Shown: positions 1 to 8,923, counted from the first letter of the stretch. The stretch is 64,000 bases of DNA from an uncultured Ilumatobacter sp. (GCA_905480335.1 CAJQPY010000005.1:1-64000); one strand, 5' to 3'. Numbers and translations: made by a program. The notes: generated by a model not told the origin, from the letters alone.

Positions 1-965
1 CCGCGGGCAGCGAGCGCTTCGAGCAGTTGAGGCAGGACCTTGTGGACGTCACCGATGATGCCAAGGTCGGCGACACCGAAGATCGGCGCCTCAGAGTCCT
101 TGTTGATCGCAATGATCGTCTTCGAGCCCTTCATGCCCACCAGATGCTGGGTGGCGCCCGAAATGCCGGCCGCGATATAGACGTCTGGCTTAACGACCTT
201 GCCGGTTTGGCCGACCTGGTAGCTGTACGGAACCCAGCCGGCATCGACAATCGCACGCGAAGCCCCCGGGGCGCCGCTCAGCACCTTGGCAAGCGACTCG
301 ACCATGTCGAACTTGTCGGCTTCGCCGAGGCCACGACCACCGGAAACAACCACAGCTGCTTCATCGAGCTTCGGGCCAGAGGTCTCTTCCACATGCACGG
401 CCGTGACCGATGCTCCACCGGTCGCACCGAGGTCCGGAACCGGCGCTGCGACGACGTCGCCCGCACCACCGGCACCGCCGGCGGGCTCAAAGCTCTTCGG
501 GCGGAAGGCTGCCAGGTGCGGTGCCTCGCCGGTGAAGGTCGAGGTGACGAGCTTGGCCCCACCGAAGATCGGCGTGATGACGCTGACAGAATCGCCGTCA
601 ACGGCGACATCGGTCGAGTTGGTGAGCACCGTGCGATCAAGCTTGACCGACAGGCGGGACATCACGTCACGACCTTCATAGTTCTGCGGGAACATGACGA
701 GGTCAGGTGAGTCACCACCGTCGATGACGGACTTCATCGCTGCCGACACGGCGGCACCCGGAAGGGCGCCGGCGAGGTCGCCGGTCTCGTAGATCTTCGC
801 GGCGCCGTGGTCAGCAAACGCTGCGGCACCGTCACCGGCACTACCAGCGACAAAAGCCGTCACGGTCCCGCCGAGCGAATTGGCCTTGGTCAATAGTTCG
901 AGAGTGGCGCTTGATGCAGCGCCGTCGGTGATCTGTGCGAACACCCAAATGTTGGAGATACTCAT
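1..965 (-). CDS. etfA: Electron transfer flavoprotein alpha subunit, truncated by window edge
   Basis: FAD-binding subunit of the electron transfer flavoprotein, which carries electrons from acyl-CoA and other flavin dehydrogenases toward the quinone pool. Reading down from an ATG at 965, the N-terminal half is an ETF alpha/beta domain. The second half has the alpha-family FAD motifs, including SGGRGLG and a region reading [14 protein letters not shown], followed by [20 protein letters not shown]. About 321 codons are visible with no stop, so only the last few residues are lost past base 1. It lies 10 bases after etfB and is probably co-transcribed with it. The pair is the usual EtfBA heterodimer. 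Whether the natural electron partner is an ETF:quinone oxidoreductase cannot be told from this window. Confidence 0.95.
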   Translation of the reverse strand, partial: MSISNIWVFAQITDGAASSATLELLTKANSLGGTVTAFVAGSAGDGAAAFADHGAAKIYETGDLAGALPGAAVSAAMKSVIDGGDSPDLVMFPQNYEGRDVMSRLSVKLDRTVLTNSTDVAVDGDSVSVITPIFGGAKLVTSTFTGEAPHLAAFRPKSFEPAGGAGGAGDVVAAPVPDLGATGGASVTAVHVEETSGPKLDEAAVVVSGGRGLGEADKFDMVESLAKVLSGAPGASRAIVDAGWVPYSYQVGQTGKVVKPDVYIAAGISGATQHLVGMKGSKTIIAINKDSEAPIFGVADLGIIGDVHKVLPQLLEALAAR

Positions 966-975
966 TGTCAGACTC

Positions 976-1740
976 CTAGATGACCTTCAGGTTGTCGAGG
1001 AACTCGACAATCTTGTTGAACGTTTCGCCGTCGTCTTCGATGATCTCGCCCGCTTCACGGACGGGCGCATCTTCAACGGAGGTAATGGCCTGCGCCCAGC
1101 TGACCGACTCGACACCGAGATCGGCGGCCGTGACATTCTCGACCGGCTTCGACTTTGCAGCCATGATGCCCTTGAAGCTCGGATAGCGAGGCTCGACCAC
1201 GCCAGCGGTCACCGAGACCACGGCAGGCAGCGAGCAAGTGACTTCGTCGTAGCCCGCCTCGGTCTGACGATTCACGTTCAGCGTCCCATCAGTGACTGCC
1301 ACGGTCTTGGCAAACGTGACCGACGGGAGACCCAGAACTTCGGCCATCTGCTCAGGTACGGTTCCGGTGTAACCGTCGGACGACTCGGTGCCGGCGATGA
1401 TCAAGTCGAAGTCACCGGCCTTGCCCACGGCGCCTGCAAGCACCTTTGCGGTGGTGAGCGCATCGGCACCGGCAAGTGCCGGGTCGGATACGAGCACCGC
1501 CTTAGCGGCGCCCATGGCGAGGGCGGTGCGAAGACCGCTGACCTCCTCGTTAGGAGCCATCGAGACCAGGCTCACTTCGCCGCCACCCGCAGCAGTGACG
1601 AGCTGAAGCGCCATTTCGACGCCATAGCTGTCCGACTCATCCAGGATGAGCTTGCCGTCGCGCTTCAGCGTGTTGTCGGCATCCAACTCACCCGGCAAAG
1701 CCGGGTCAGGGATCTGTTTCACACACACGATCACGTTCAT
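976..1740 (-). CDS. etfB: Electron transfer flavoprotein beta subunit
   Basis: AMP-binding beta subunit of the electron transfer flavoprotein (254 aa, normal length). It opens with MNVIVCVKQIPDP, the standard EtfB start, and contains the adenine-nucleotide region around DLIIAGTESSDGYTGTVPE. An AGGAAG ribosome site sits just upstream of the ATG at 1740. It is first in the etfBA pair and divergent from the lipid kinase gene. A TAACTT hexamer on the minus strand at 1751-1756 could be a -10 element, but it would put the transcript start almost at the ribosome site, so the real promoter may lie further up. Confidence 0.95.
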   Translation of the reverse strand: MNVIVCVKQIPDPALPGELDADNTLKRDGKLILDESDSYGVEMALQLVTAAGGGEVSLVSMAPNEEVSGLRTALAMGAAKAVLVSDPALAGADALTTAKVLAGAVGKAGDFDLIIAGTESSDGYTGTVPEQMAEVLGLPSVTFAKTVAVTDGTLNVNRQTEAGYDEVTCSLPAVVSVTAGVVEPRYPSFKGIMAAKSKPVENVTAADLGVESVSWAQAITSVEDAPVREAGEIIEDDGETFNKIVEFLDNLKVI

Positions 1741-1846
1741 AAGGCTTCCTAAGTTACCGGTTGGTCAAGTCCGTCCGGCAATTCGAGGATCTGTGACGTT
1801 TGTACGCCGTCTTTGTGCGCCGCCTCAACCGGGGGGCACCCCCGAT

Positions 1847-1852
1847 TACTAT
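1847..1852 (+). promoter_or_regulatory. -10 element TACTAT for the lipid kinase gene
   Basis: TAnnnT hexamer ending 8 bases before a TTG at 1861. The spacing implies a leaderless transcript and favours TTG 1861 over the ATG at 1870. No clear -35 was seen. Confidence 0.45.
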
Positions 1853-1860
1853 TCCCCATC

Positions 1861-2814
1861 TTGCGGATCATGCTGATCGTCAACTCATTCGCGTCGTCGG
1901 TGACGGCGCGAAACACCGTCGTCGTACACCGACGACTCAGCGAGGGTGCCCGCAGCCTGACCGGGGGGTCGGTGCGCCGACACAATGTCGAAGTCGTTGA
2001 GACCAACCGACGTGGACATGCGACGCGCTTCGCCAATGACGCCGCCCGACGCGGTGTCGACGTCGTGATCGGCTACGGCGGCGATGGCACCCTCAATGAG
2101 GTTGCGACGGGAATTGCTGGCACGAACAGCGCACTCGGCGTGCTTCCAGGCGGTTCAACCAACGTGTTCGCGCGAACGCTCGGCATGCCGAACGACCCGG
2201 TCGCTGCCGTCGAGCACCTCGTGCGTGGCATCGACGCCGAGAAAATTCGTCCGATCGGACTTGGGCAGGTGAACGGTCGCTACTTCTGCTTCCACACCGG
2301 CGTCGGCTACGACGCGGCAGTCGTCCAGCGAGTCGAACGGCACGGCTCGCTCAAACGATGGCTCGGACATCCCCTCTTCATCTACGCCGGACTGTCGACG
2401 TGGGCCCGCGGCTACGATCGCAGGCAGGCACACTTCCACGTGAGCGGAGATGGCGGCGATGATCTGGCCGGGGGTTACTTCACGATCGTGTTGAACACGA
2501 ACCCGTACACGTACCTCGGCAACCGCCCGCTCGACCTGTCGCCAGACGCCAATCTTGACCAGGGACTCGTAGCCATCACGTTCACTACAATGAAGGCCCG
2601 CGACATTTTGACCTCACTCGCCGGTGCACTTCGCGGCGGCGGCGTGAAGCCGGCAGCGCACCTCGATATCCGCACCGACGTCGAACGGCTCCGGATCGAG
2701 CATGACACGCCGTTTCCATATCAGCTCGACGGCGACGCCCTCGGCGAGTCGACCCGTCTTGACATCGCCCATGTCCCTGACGCGATCAGATTGGTATTCC
2801 CCAGCTTGGGTTGA
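1861..2814 (+). CDS. Diacylglycerol kinase-like lipid kinase (YegS/DagK family)
   Basis: Lipid kinase of the DAGK catalytic family, which phosphorylates diacylglycerol or a related lipid at the membrane. From TTG 1861 the protein (317 aa) opens MRIMLIVNSFASS, the form expected of this family. The nucleotide-binding core GYGGDGTLNEVA is followed by the glycine-rich segment LGVLPGGSTNVFAR. The C-terminal beta domain is present. The TTG start is supported by the TACTAT hexamer 8 bases upstream; ATG 1870 is the alternative. The 3' end overlaps the convergent glycerophosphodiesterase gene by 29 bases. Both act on glycerolipids, so a shared role in lipid turnover is plausible but inferred. Confidence 0.85.
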   Translation: MRIMLIVNSFASSVTARNTVVVHRRLSEGARSLTGGSVRRHNVEVVETNRRGHATRFANDAARRGVDVVIGYGGDGTLNEVATGIAGTNSALGVLPGGSTNVFARTLGMPNDPVAAVEHLVRGIDAEKIRPIGLGQVNGRYFCFHTGVGYDAAVVQRVERHGSLKRWLGHPLFIYAGLSTWARGYDRRQAHFHVSGDGGDDLAGGYFTIVLNTNPYTYLGNRPLDLSPDANLDQGLVAITFTTMKARDILTSLAGALRGGGVKPAAHLDIRTDVERLRIEHDTPFPYQLDGDALGESTRLDIAHVPDAIRLVFPSLG

Positions 2815-3496
2815 AGACTGGCTCGGACGTTCGCCCGATCGCATCCAATGCAACGGCTGGGACGTCAGTGCAGACGCCGTCAACATGGAACGCTGCGAGT
2901 TCTCGAAGTCTGGCGGGTTCGTTGCACGTCCACGCATTCACCTTCAAACCGGCAGCGTGACACGCCGCCACGCCATCGGCGTCGATTGCGTCGGCCTGCG
3001 GATGGATTGCACTGTGTCCGCGTTGAGCCGCCGCCGCAATCGCTTCGTCGGTCGTGGCCTCCACCAGGAATCCAGTCGGGATCTCGGGCGCGATCCGTCG
3101 GCAGTGATCGATCGTCGACATCGTGAACGACGAGATCAGCCAGCGATCAGCCCAGGCAGGGCCGCGACGACGCATCGCCCTAATAGTCGGAGCGACAGAG
3201 GCCATCGTCGGGTCGTATCCCCCGTCTGCCGCACTGTTCTTGATCTCGACATTGACCAACATCCGGTCGCCGCACGCATCTAGTATCTCGTCGAAATCCG
3301 GAAGCACATCAAGGACCGCCTGGTCGATGGGCAGCGGATCGTGGAACACCACGAGACGGCTACCCCCGTGACCGTCGGCGGCGGGCCGAACATCGAGTTC
3401 GACACCGTCGGCTCCCATCTGGTCGGCCGCAACAAAAGCTGCCGGAGTGTTTTCGGGCTCAGTTCCCGATGCGCCTCGATGACCAACGATGTTCAT
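2786..3496 (-). CDS. Glycerophosphodiester phosphodiesterase (GDPD family)
   Basis: Hydrolyses glycerophosphodiesters to glycerol 3-phosphate and an alcohol. The 236-residue protein starts MNIVGHRGASGTEPENT, giving the catalytic HRG and the E-N-T segment. It continues with the metal-binding ELDVR and the second catalytic histidine in VVFHDPL. Length and motif order match compact, soluble bacterial GDPDs; no signal peptide is seen, so it is probably cytoplasmic. It overlaps the tail of the convergent lipid kinase gene and is divergent from whiB. Substrate specificity cannot be assigned. Confidence 0.88.
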   Translation of the reverse strand: MNIVGHRGASGTEPENTPAAFVAADQMGADGVELDVRPAADGHGGSRLVVFHDPLPIDQAVLDVLPDFDEILDACGDRMLVNVEIKNSAADGGYDPTMASVAPTIRAMRRRGPAWADRWLISSFTMSTIDHCRRIAPEIPTGFLVEATTDEAIAAAAQRGHSAIHPQADAIDADGVAACHAAGLKVNAWTCNEPARLRELAAFHVDGVCTDVPAVALDAIGRTSEPVFNPSWGIPI

Positions 3497-3553
3497 TTGA
3501 GCAGTATCGCCGGTTGGGGTGCGTCAACGGTCACACGTCACACAAAGAACCCC

Positions 3554-3582
3554 TTGCGACAGCGCAGAGGCGCGCCTACCTT
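3554..3582 (+). promoter_or_regulatory. Candidate whiB promoter
   Basis: TTGCGA (3554-3559) and TACCTT (3577-3582) separated by 17 bases, about 90 bases upstream of the whiB GTG. This is one of the few starts here with a recognisable -35/-10 pair and a leader. Confidence 0.4.
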
Positions 3583-3672
3583 TTCGCCCGGCGGGTTCCG
3601 TTTCTTTCTCGCCCAGACCGCACCCACGTCGCATCCAGCGACATTCTTCACTACTACAAGGGGAATCCGAAC

Positions 3673-3981
3673 GTGTCGATTCTTGCGTCCAGCCTGGCTC
3701 TCGGGGCCGCCGACTATGACTGGCGCGACGACGCCCTCTGCCGTGACACGGATCCGGCACTGTTCTTCCCAGTCGGCACCACTGGCAACGCACTCGTGCA
3801 GGTTGACCACGCCAAGCACACATGCGACGAGTGCACCGTCTCGGCGGACTGTCTCGACTTCGCACTCGATACGAACCAGGACTCCGGTATCTGGGGTGGT
3901 CTTACCGAGGAAGAGCGACGTGTCATCCGACGCAAGCGTGTCGCTGCATTGCGCGCCGGGCGCCGAGCCGCCACCGCCTAA
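3673..3981 (+). CDS. whiB: WhiB-family iron-sulfur transcriptional regulator (WhiB1-like)
   Basis: Small [4Fe-4S] redox/NO-sensing regulator specific to Actinobacteria; WhiB proteins act by binding the sigma-70 domain 4 of the primary sigma factor. From GTG 3673 the protein is 102 aa with four cluster cysteines (C23, C51, C54, C60; pattern C-x2-C-x5-C for the last three), the GIWGG turn at 72-76 and a basic C-terminal tail. The start is fixed by an AAGGGG ribosome site about 9 bases upstream. The frame stays open further upstream, but those codons are not WhiB-like. It is convergent with pdtaS; a whiB1/pdtaS neighbourhood is also known in mycobacteria, which supports a WhiB1 assignment. Confidence 0.9.
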   Translation: MSILASSLALGAADYDWRDDALCRDTDPALFFPVGTTGNALVQVDHAKHTCDECTVSADCLDFALDTNQDSGIWGGLTEEERRVIRRKRVAALRAGRRAATA

Positions 3982-3996
3982 TCCCTGCTCCGCTGG

Positions 3997-5511
3997 TCAG
4001 TCAGCGGTCGTGACGCTGAGTTCGACAACAGTGCCACGGCCGTGCGTCGTGCCGTCACCCAAGCCCACCGCATCGAGATCGGCCGCTGTAGCCGGTCGCA
4101 TGTCGATAGTCCCGTTCAACTCGGTCGTGACGAGCGTGCGCACGATCGACAGCCCGAGCCCGTTCTGGGTTGCAAGATCGAAACCTCGCTCGACCCCTTG
4201 ACCGTTGTCAATCACGCCCAGCGCAAGCTCATCTCCCTGATGATCAAGGACAACTGCAACGTCGCCTCCACCTGACCCCTCGGGGAATCCATGATCGACT
4301 GCGTTCTGGAGCAACTCCGTCATCACTACCGACAAAGGTGACGCAGCGTTGGCCGGAATCCGACCCCCAGACCCGGAGACCGAGAACCGTACTGGACGAT
4401 CGGGTGACTGAAGCCCCTCCTCGGCCAGGCGAAGCAGTGGACGCACAATTTCGATGAACGCGATGTCGTCCCCGGGCTCGCGTGACAATGACTCATGAAC
4501 CAGTGCGATCGTTCGAATGCGACGCACCGACTCGGCAACTGCTGCCTTAGCCTCATCGCTCTCCAGCCGACGCGATTGAAGCCGAAGTAGCGACGAGATC
4601 GTCTGCAGATTGTTCTTCACACGGTGATGAATTTCGCGGATCGTTGCGTCCTTCGACAACAGCAAACGGTCGCGTTTGCGCAACTCGGTCACGTCACGGA
4701 CCAGCAGGAGACCGCCTACTACCTCGGCGTCGTCGCCGACCCCTCGCATTAACGGAACGCACCGAGCCAACAGCGTGACATCAGCTCCCTGCTCGAACTC
4801 TTCGACGACGGGTTCTCGCCGCTCGAAGGCCTGACGTGCGGGCCCATCGTGAAATCCGAGTTCTGCGAGGCGCATCCCGACCGGGTTTGCCTGAATGCCG
4901 ACGCGGTGAAGCGCCGAATTCGCATTCGGCGACACGTAAGTGACAGCTGCCTCGTTATCCAGCATCATCACGCCGTCACCGACACGCGGAGCAGCACTCG
5001 AGTCGGCCGCGCGCCCGGAAAACGGGAACGTTCCGGTGCCGATCATGTGAGTGAATTGATCAAAGATCAACGCGTAGCCACGTTCAAGCTCTCCAAGACT
5101 TCTGCCGGCGCGCAGTACCCACTCCTTTGTAAGCACGGCGATCAGCTTTCCCTCACGGCGAACCGGAATAGCCACGGCCCGGGCGACCGTTTCCTCTGTT
5201 CCAGTTACGGGGACATTCAGCGTGATATCGCCTTCTACGATTTCACCGGTGGACGCTGCCTCATTCATTAGTGCGTCAGCTTGCGATGCCCAGATGCCGA
5301 CAAAATCAATCGGATACATCGTCTGATTTGTTGCGGGACGAACTTGGTCGACGATCATCCATCGCCCATCGTCGGACTGGACATGTAGTAGGAGGTCCGA
5401 GAAGCACAAATCAGCGAGGAAAGCCCACTCGGCCGTGAGACGGTGGAGGTGATCGATGTCGCTCCGATCGAGCGACGAGTGGGCACGGCAGAGGCCTACG
5501 AGCGACGTCAT
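3997..5511 (-). CDS. pdtaS: Sensor histidine kinase of the PdtaS type (HisKA_2)
   Basis: Cytosolic sensor kinase that in mycobacteria phosphorylates the RNA-binding antiterminator PdtaR. The 504-aa protein has a GAF-like N-terminal sensor opening near DIDHLHRLTAEWAFLADL, a PAS domain at about 175-280, the HisKA_2 phospho-acceptor box EIHHRVKNNLQTISSLLRLQ (His 295/296), and an HATPase_c domain with LLQNAVDHGFP and GLGLSIVRTLV. ATG 5511 is chosen because it aligns with PdtaS and overlaps the TGA of the upstream ArsA-like gene as TGATG, implying translational coupling. Upstream in-frame codons lie inside that gene. No pdtaR partner lies in the window. Confidence 0.88.
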   Translation of the reverse strand: MTSLVGLCRAHSSLDRSDIDHLHRLTAEWAFLADLCFSDLLLHVQSDDGRWMIVDQVRPATNQTMYPIDFVGIWASQADALMNEAASTGEIVEGDITLNVPVTGTEETVARAVAIPVRREGKLIAVLTKEWVLRAGRSLGELERGYALIFDQFTHMIGTGTFPFSGRAADSSAAPRVGDGVMMLDNEAAVTYVSPNANSALHRVGIQANPVGMRLAELGFHDGPARQAFERREPVVEEFEQGADVTLLARCVPLMRGVGDDAEVVGGLLLVRDVTELRKRDRLLLSKDATIREIHHRVKNNLQTISSLLRLQSRRLESDEAKAAVAESVRRIRTIALVHESLSREPGDDIAFIEIVRPLLRLAEEGLQSPDRPVRFSVSGSGGRIPANAASPLSVVMTELLQNAVDHGFPEGSGGGDVAVVLDHQGDELALGVIDNGQGVERGFDLATQNGLGLSIVRTLVTTELNGTIDMRPATAADLDAVGLGDGTTHGRGTVVELSVTTAD

Positions 5512-6746
5512 CAAGATGAGTCTGCCTGATCCGCGACCCCGCGGAGGTGACAGGCCAACCGACCGAGGCCACGCACGTCGTGAATATCGCCCGAAAGCCA
5601 AGGAACGACAACCGTCGTTGCGGCCAATGCTGCAAGTTCAGTTTGCCGGTCCACCTCGTGCTCCGCCGCCATCGCTAAGTCGTCGAACCGCGTCGCCATC
5701 TGGTGCAGTACCCGATCAACCGTGTCATGCTCATTGCCCGTGGCGGCCGCGACCGCAGCAGCAATCATGCCATCGCCGTCACGCCCGGTGCGCTCCGCAA
5801 GGTCGTTCGCGGCTTCGATGGCGGCCGTCGACGCAAGACGCGATGGAAGCACGCGGTTAGCCACCATTGCGCCGACGATCATCTTGCGCTCGTGGAGCGA
5901 CTCGGCCAGAAACCGAGCCTCGTGAGCCGGGGCTGCTTCGAGCGTCGATACGACGACGAACGCCGTCCGCGGGTCGACGAGCAACGCCTCGACCTCGTTG
6001 GCTCGCTTGACGAAACCTGCCTCCATTTTTTGGAACAACACGAAAAAGTCAGCGACATCCTGGAGGAAACGCGATCCGAGAATCCGGTCGGCCACTTGGT
6101 AGAAGGGCTTCGACGCGAACGTGAATAGCCGGGATCGATACGGAGCTGTCAACCATCGCAGCAGCCGACTCCCGAAAAATTCAGCCATTCGACTCGGCGC
6201 GTCGAGAATCGCCAGGGCATTGCGCGATGGCGGCGTGTCAACGATCACCAAGTCGTACTCACCGCTTGCATGCAAGTCATGGAGCTGCTCCATGGCGAGG
6301 TAGTCGTGGCTGTGCACGAAACGACTCGTGATGTTCTCGTAAAGCGGATTCGCAAGGACCGCCTCGCGAGTCGCAGCATCGGGTGCGTGGCGGCGGATCA
6401 GCTCATCCCAGCCGGCCTTCGTGTCGAGCATCGCGACGTGTAGTTCACCACGCGGCTCGAGCCCGGCTGCCTCCAGCACATCGTTCGGGATCGGATGTGG
6501 CGCGTTCCCGAACGCTTTAAGACCGAGGGCGGTGGCCAGGCGCCGAGCTGGGTCGACGGTGAGCACCAGCACCCGACCGGACTGACGTTGCACGGCGGCA
6601 AGCCCGAGAGATGCGGCGACCGTGGTCTTGCCTACGCCTCCAGAACCAGCAACTAAAATCATCTCCCGGCTCGCGAGTAGCGGATCGAGTGATGGCTGCT
6701 CGTCGGGCGTACCCGACAACTTGTTGGGCTTGCGCTTCGGAGCCAT
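5511..6746 (-). CDS. ArsA/GET3-like ATPase lacking the signature lysine
   Basis: Second of two tandem ArsA-family P-loop ATPases (411 aa), resembling the mycobacterial Rv3679/Rv3680 pair, which is thought to act as a membrane-linked transport or redox-stress ATPase. The P-loop is GSGGVGKTT at 34-42: the conserved lysine that starts the deviant Walker A of this class (KGGxGK) is Ser 35 here. The switch region includes VIVDTPPSRNALAILDAP. It starts at ATG 6746, overlapping the TGA of the first ATPase as TGATG, and itself overlaps pdtaS in the same way. Arsenite export is unlikely, because no ArsB or ArsR is nearby. Confidence 0.82.
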   Translation of the reverse strand: MAPKRKPNKLSGTPDEQPSLDPLLASREMILVAGSGGVGKTTVAASLGLAAVQRQSGRVLVLTVDPARRLATALGLKAFGNAPHPIPNDVLEAAGLEPRGELHVAMLDTKAGWDELIRRHAPDAATREAVLANPLYENITSRFVHSHDYLAMEQLHDLHASGEYDLVIVDTPPSRNALAILDAPSRMAEFFGSRLLRWLTAPYRSRLFTFASKPFYQVADRILGSRFLQDVADFFVLFQKMEAGFVKRANEVEALLVDPRTAFVVVSTLEAAPAHEARFLAESLHERKMIVGAMVANRVLPSRLASTAAIEAANDLAERTGRDGDGMIAAAVAAATGNEHDTVDRVLHQMATRFDDLAMAAEHEVDRQTELAALAATTVVVPWLSGDIHDVRGLGRLACHLRGVADQADSS

Positions 6747-7720
6747 CAGAAGAGTTCCTCCTCGAGCCCGTCGGCGACGAGGGAGACCATCCGTTTACCG
6801 TGGACGCGTGCGAACAGTTCTGGGACCGTGATGATCGACACGGGGTGAGCGCGCTCTCCAGCTGAAATCGCCGGACCCAGTTGCGACACGGCGGTGCGTA
6901 ATCGATCGAGATGCTCGACCCCCATCGAACGTCGGGCCTCAATGATCGATGCTGCCTCGACCACAGCGGCAGCGCCTGGCCCGACTGCGTCGACGAGGAC
7001 CGGCACGGCATCATGCACCTGAAGAGCTACCTGCTGTTCCTCTCGGTCGAACATTGCCGGGAGCACACGGTTAGCGACAACCGCAGCTGGATGGGTCCCG
7101 GTCTCGGCGGTCAGTCGCTGAAGGAGTTCAACCGATTCGATGACGGGCATTTCCTCGGGCGTCGTCGTGACGACCACGCCCGTGCGCGCAGGATCTTGGA
7201 GAATGTCGAGCATCCACTGGGTCTGCTCGCGCACGACGCCAACCTGTACAAGGTCGGCAATCACCCGGGGTGCCCCGATCTGACTCACGACGTGGCCGGT
7301 CGCTTCGGCATCCACTATGACAAGGTCATAGTGGCGTTCCTTGACTTCCCAGCACAGCTTGCCGACTGCCAAGATCTCCTTGACCCCCGGAGCGGCATCG
7401 GCGACGAAGTCAAAGGTCGACGCAAGAACACCGAGGCGACCGATAAGCGGAATCTTGACGTAAAGGCGGAGGTACTCACGCAGCGAGTCCTCGGTGCTCA
7501 TCGACATGGCGAAAAGATTCGGAGCAACTTCGGTCGTCTCGAACGAGAGCTCACCAACCTCAAAGGCAGTCGCAAGCGCGCCCTTGGCATCCATTTCGCA
7601 CACAAGGACGCTCTGCCCGCGACGCGCCGCGACTTCCGCTAACGCAGCGGCGACTGTTGTCTTGCCAACTCCTCCCTTCCCGGTGACGAACAGCAGGTCG
7701 AGATCGAAGAGATCGGCCAT
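6746..7720 (-). CDS. ArsA/GET3-like ATPase with intact signature lysine
   Basis: First of the two ArsA-like ATPases (324 aa from ATG 7720). MADLFDLDLLFVTGKGGVGK carries an intact deviant Walker A with signature Lys 15 and catalytic Lys 20. The segment LVIVDAEATGHVVSQI is the switch II-like region. The frame is open for another 78 codons upstream, but that stretch overlaps the DUF3107 gene and does not look like a family N-terminus. The intact and lysine-lacking ATPases probably form a heterodimer, as proposed for the mycobacterial pair. The gene is followed without a gap by its partner and then pdtaS, and preceded by DUF3107, so the four appear to form one operon. Confidence 0.85.
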   Translation of the reverse strand: MADLFDLDLLFVTGKGGVGKTTVAAALAEVAARRGQSVLVCEMDAKGALATAFEVGELSFETTEVAPNLFAMSMSTEDSLREYLRLYVKIPLIGRLGVLASTFDFVADAAPGVKEILAVGKLCWEVKERHYDLVIVDAEATGHVVSQIGAPRVIADLVQVGVVREQTQWMLDILQDPARTGVVVTTTPEEMPVIESVELLQRLTAETGTHPAAVVANRVLPAMFDREEQQVALQVHDAVPVLVDAVGPGAAAVVEAASIIEARRSMGVEHLDRLRTAVSQLGPAISAGERAHPVSIITVPELFARVHGKRMVSLVADGLEEELF

Positions 7721-7766
7721 GGTGCGAATGACTGACGCCGACGATGCCCGACGCCACGCCGATCGA

Positions 7767-8000
7767 TCAGCCGCCGAAGCCAATCGAGCGGCTGCCCTCT
7801 TGGGAGCCGAGCTCGACGTAGGCGATCTTGGCAGCGGGGACGAAGGTTTCGTCACCACGTTTGTCGGCGATCGCCAACACATCGGTCGCACCCGACAGCG
7901 CCGCCTCGATCCGCTTTTTGAGATCGTCACGATCTGCGTCGTCGGCGAGTTCAATGCCGATCTCGCGGGGGGCCTGCGTCACTCCAATACGTACGTCCAC
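7767..8000 (-). CDS. DUF3107 family protein (TB9.4-like)
   Basis: A 77-aa protein of the actinobacterial DUF3107 family, whose mycobacterial member is TB9.4 (Rv3208A). Family features visible are the MDVRIGVTQAPREI opening, the central ALSG segment, and the terminal FVPAAKIAYVELG followed by a short basic or glycine-rich end. The GTG at 8000 is 7 bases after a TAGCGT hexamer, so the transcript is probably leaderless. It lies 46 bases before the first ArsA-like ATPase and is likely co-transcribed. Function is unknown; its position at the head of an ATPase/kinase operon is the only clue. Confidence 0.8.
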   Translation of the reverse strand: MDVRIGVTQAPREIGIELADDADRDDLKKRIEAALSGATDVLAIADKRGDETFVPAAKIAYVELGSQEGSRSIGFGG

Positions 8001-8007
8001 ACCTCAC

Positions 8008-8013
8008 ACGCTA
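8008..8013 (-). promoter_or_regulatory. -10 element TAGCGT for the DUF3107-ArsA-pdtaS operon
   Basis: TAnnnT hexamer (read on the minus strand) ending 7 bases before GTG 8000; predicts leaderless initiation of the operon. Confidence 0.45.
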
Positions 8014-8152
8014 TCGCCGTGCCATCTCCGCCCAGCTCGGACGACGATTCTCTCCGCAGCCCCTTTGGAGCAGGCGTCGCGTTGACACCACCGGAGCTCG
8101 CAAGCGACGATGACCACGTGAATCACTCCTTCTCTCTCGAACGCACGGGCAC

Positions 8153-8797
8153 GTGAGCCTCCAAGTCGTCATCCCCCTTTTCGAAAAATTTACCGCGCTC
8201 GATGGCATCGGCCCGTACGAGGTGATGCAACGCATCCCCGAACTCGACATCGTGTTCATCGGCCACGAACGCGGCGTGATCCGCAGCGAAAACGGCATGC
8301 TCGGCATCGAGGCCGACGCCACATTCACCGAACTCCCGAACCCCGACGTCATTGTTTTCCCCGGGGGGTACGGAACTCGGGCTCTGATGACCGATGACGA
8401 GGTCCTCGAGTGGATCCGCAACGCCCACAAGATGACCACTTTCACGACGTCGGTCTGCACCGGCTCGACCGTGCTGGCAGCAGCGGGCATTCTCGAAGGG
8501 CTTAGCGCAACAACGCACTGGAGCGCCCGAGACGTACTTACCGAGAATGGCGCGACGCCGGTCCCCAACCGGGTCGTCGAACACCTCGACCAGCGCATCA
8601 TCACCGCAGCGGGCGTATCGAGCGGAATCGACATGGCGCTCCGCCTCGTTGAGCTGCTCTTCGACCGCACCGCTGCCGAGGCCGCTCAGCTGATGATCGA
8701 ATACGACCCGCAGCCACCGTTCGACAGCGGCGCGCTGGAGAAATCGACCGACGAGGTAATGACCCGAGTCATGCAATACGCCGCCGTCCGGGACTGA
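8153..8797 (+). CDS. DJ-1/PfpI family protein (class I amidotransferase-like)
   Basis: A 214-aa single-domain protein of the DJ-1/PfpI superfamily. The nucleophile elbow is TSVCTGS, with the cysteine in the family position. Upstream are the ALDGIGPYEVM segment and VFPGGYGTRAL, which carries the oxyanion-region glycines. The pattern resembles isonitrile hydratase-like and transcriptional-regulator-type members, but there is no AraC helix-turn-helix domain attached, so it is probably an enzyme or chaperone-like protein. GTG 8153 is used; no strong ribosome site is seen. It diverges from the DUF3107 operon. The substrate cannot be predicted. Confidence 0.8.
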   Translation: MSLQVVIPLFEKFTALDGIGPYEVMQRIPELDIVFIGHERGVIRSENGMLGIEADATFTELPNPDVIVFPGGYGTRALMTDDEVLEWIRNAHKMTTFTTSVCTGSTVLAAAGILEGLSATTHWSARDVLTENGATPVPNRVVEHLDQRIITAAGVSSGIDMALRLVELLFDRTAAEAAQLMIEYDPQPPFDSGALEKSTDEVMTRVMQYAAVRD

Positions 8798-8923
8798 TTT
8801 ACTCGGTCCCAGCACCGGCAAAGCACCTGCAATTTCCGATACCGGGAGGCTGCAACTCAGAGACTCGGGCGGTAACACAGGCTGCGTGGTGGCTTTCACC
8901 GACGGTCTCGCCACACTGTTGCA

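Noticed and set aside
3520-3550. CRP-like site upstream of whiB (GTCACACGTCACAC)
   Set aside because: Direct repeats and not the palindrome TGTGA-N6-TCACA; insufficient for a CRP site.
5511-6746. Arsenic resistance operon
   Set aside because: The ATPases are ArsA-like, but there is no arsB, arsR, arsC or arsD; context matches the mycobacterial ATPase pair.
8123-8914. Minus-strand frame over the DJ-1/PfpI gene
   Set aside because: The plus strand has the nucleophile elbow and normal length; the other strand is compositionally biased shadow.
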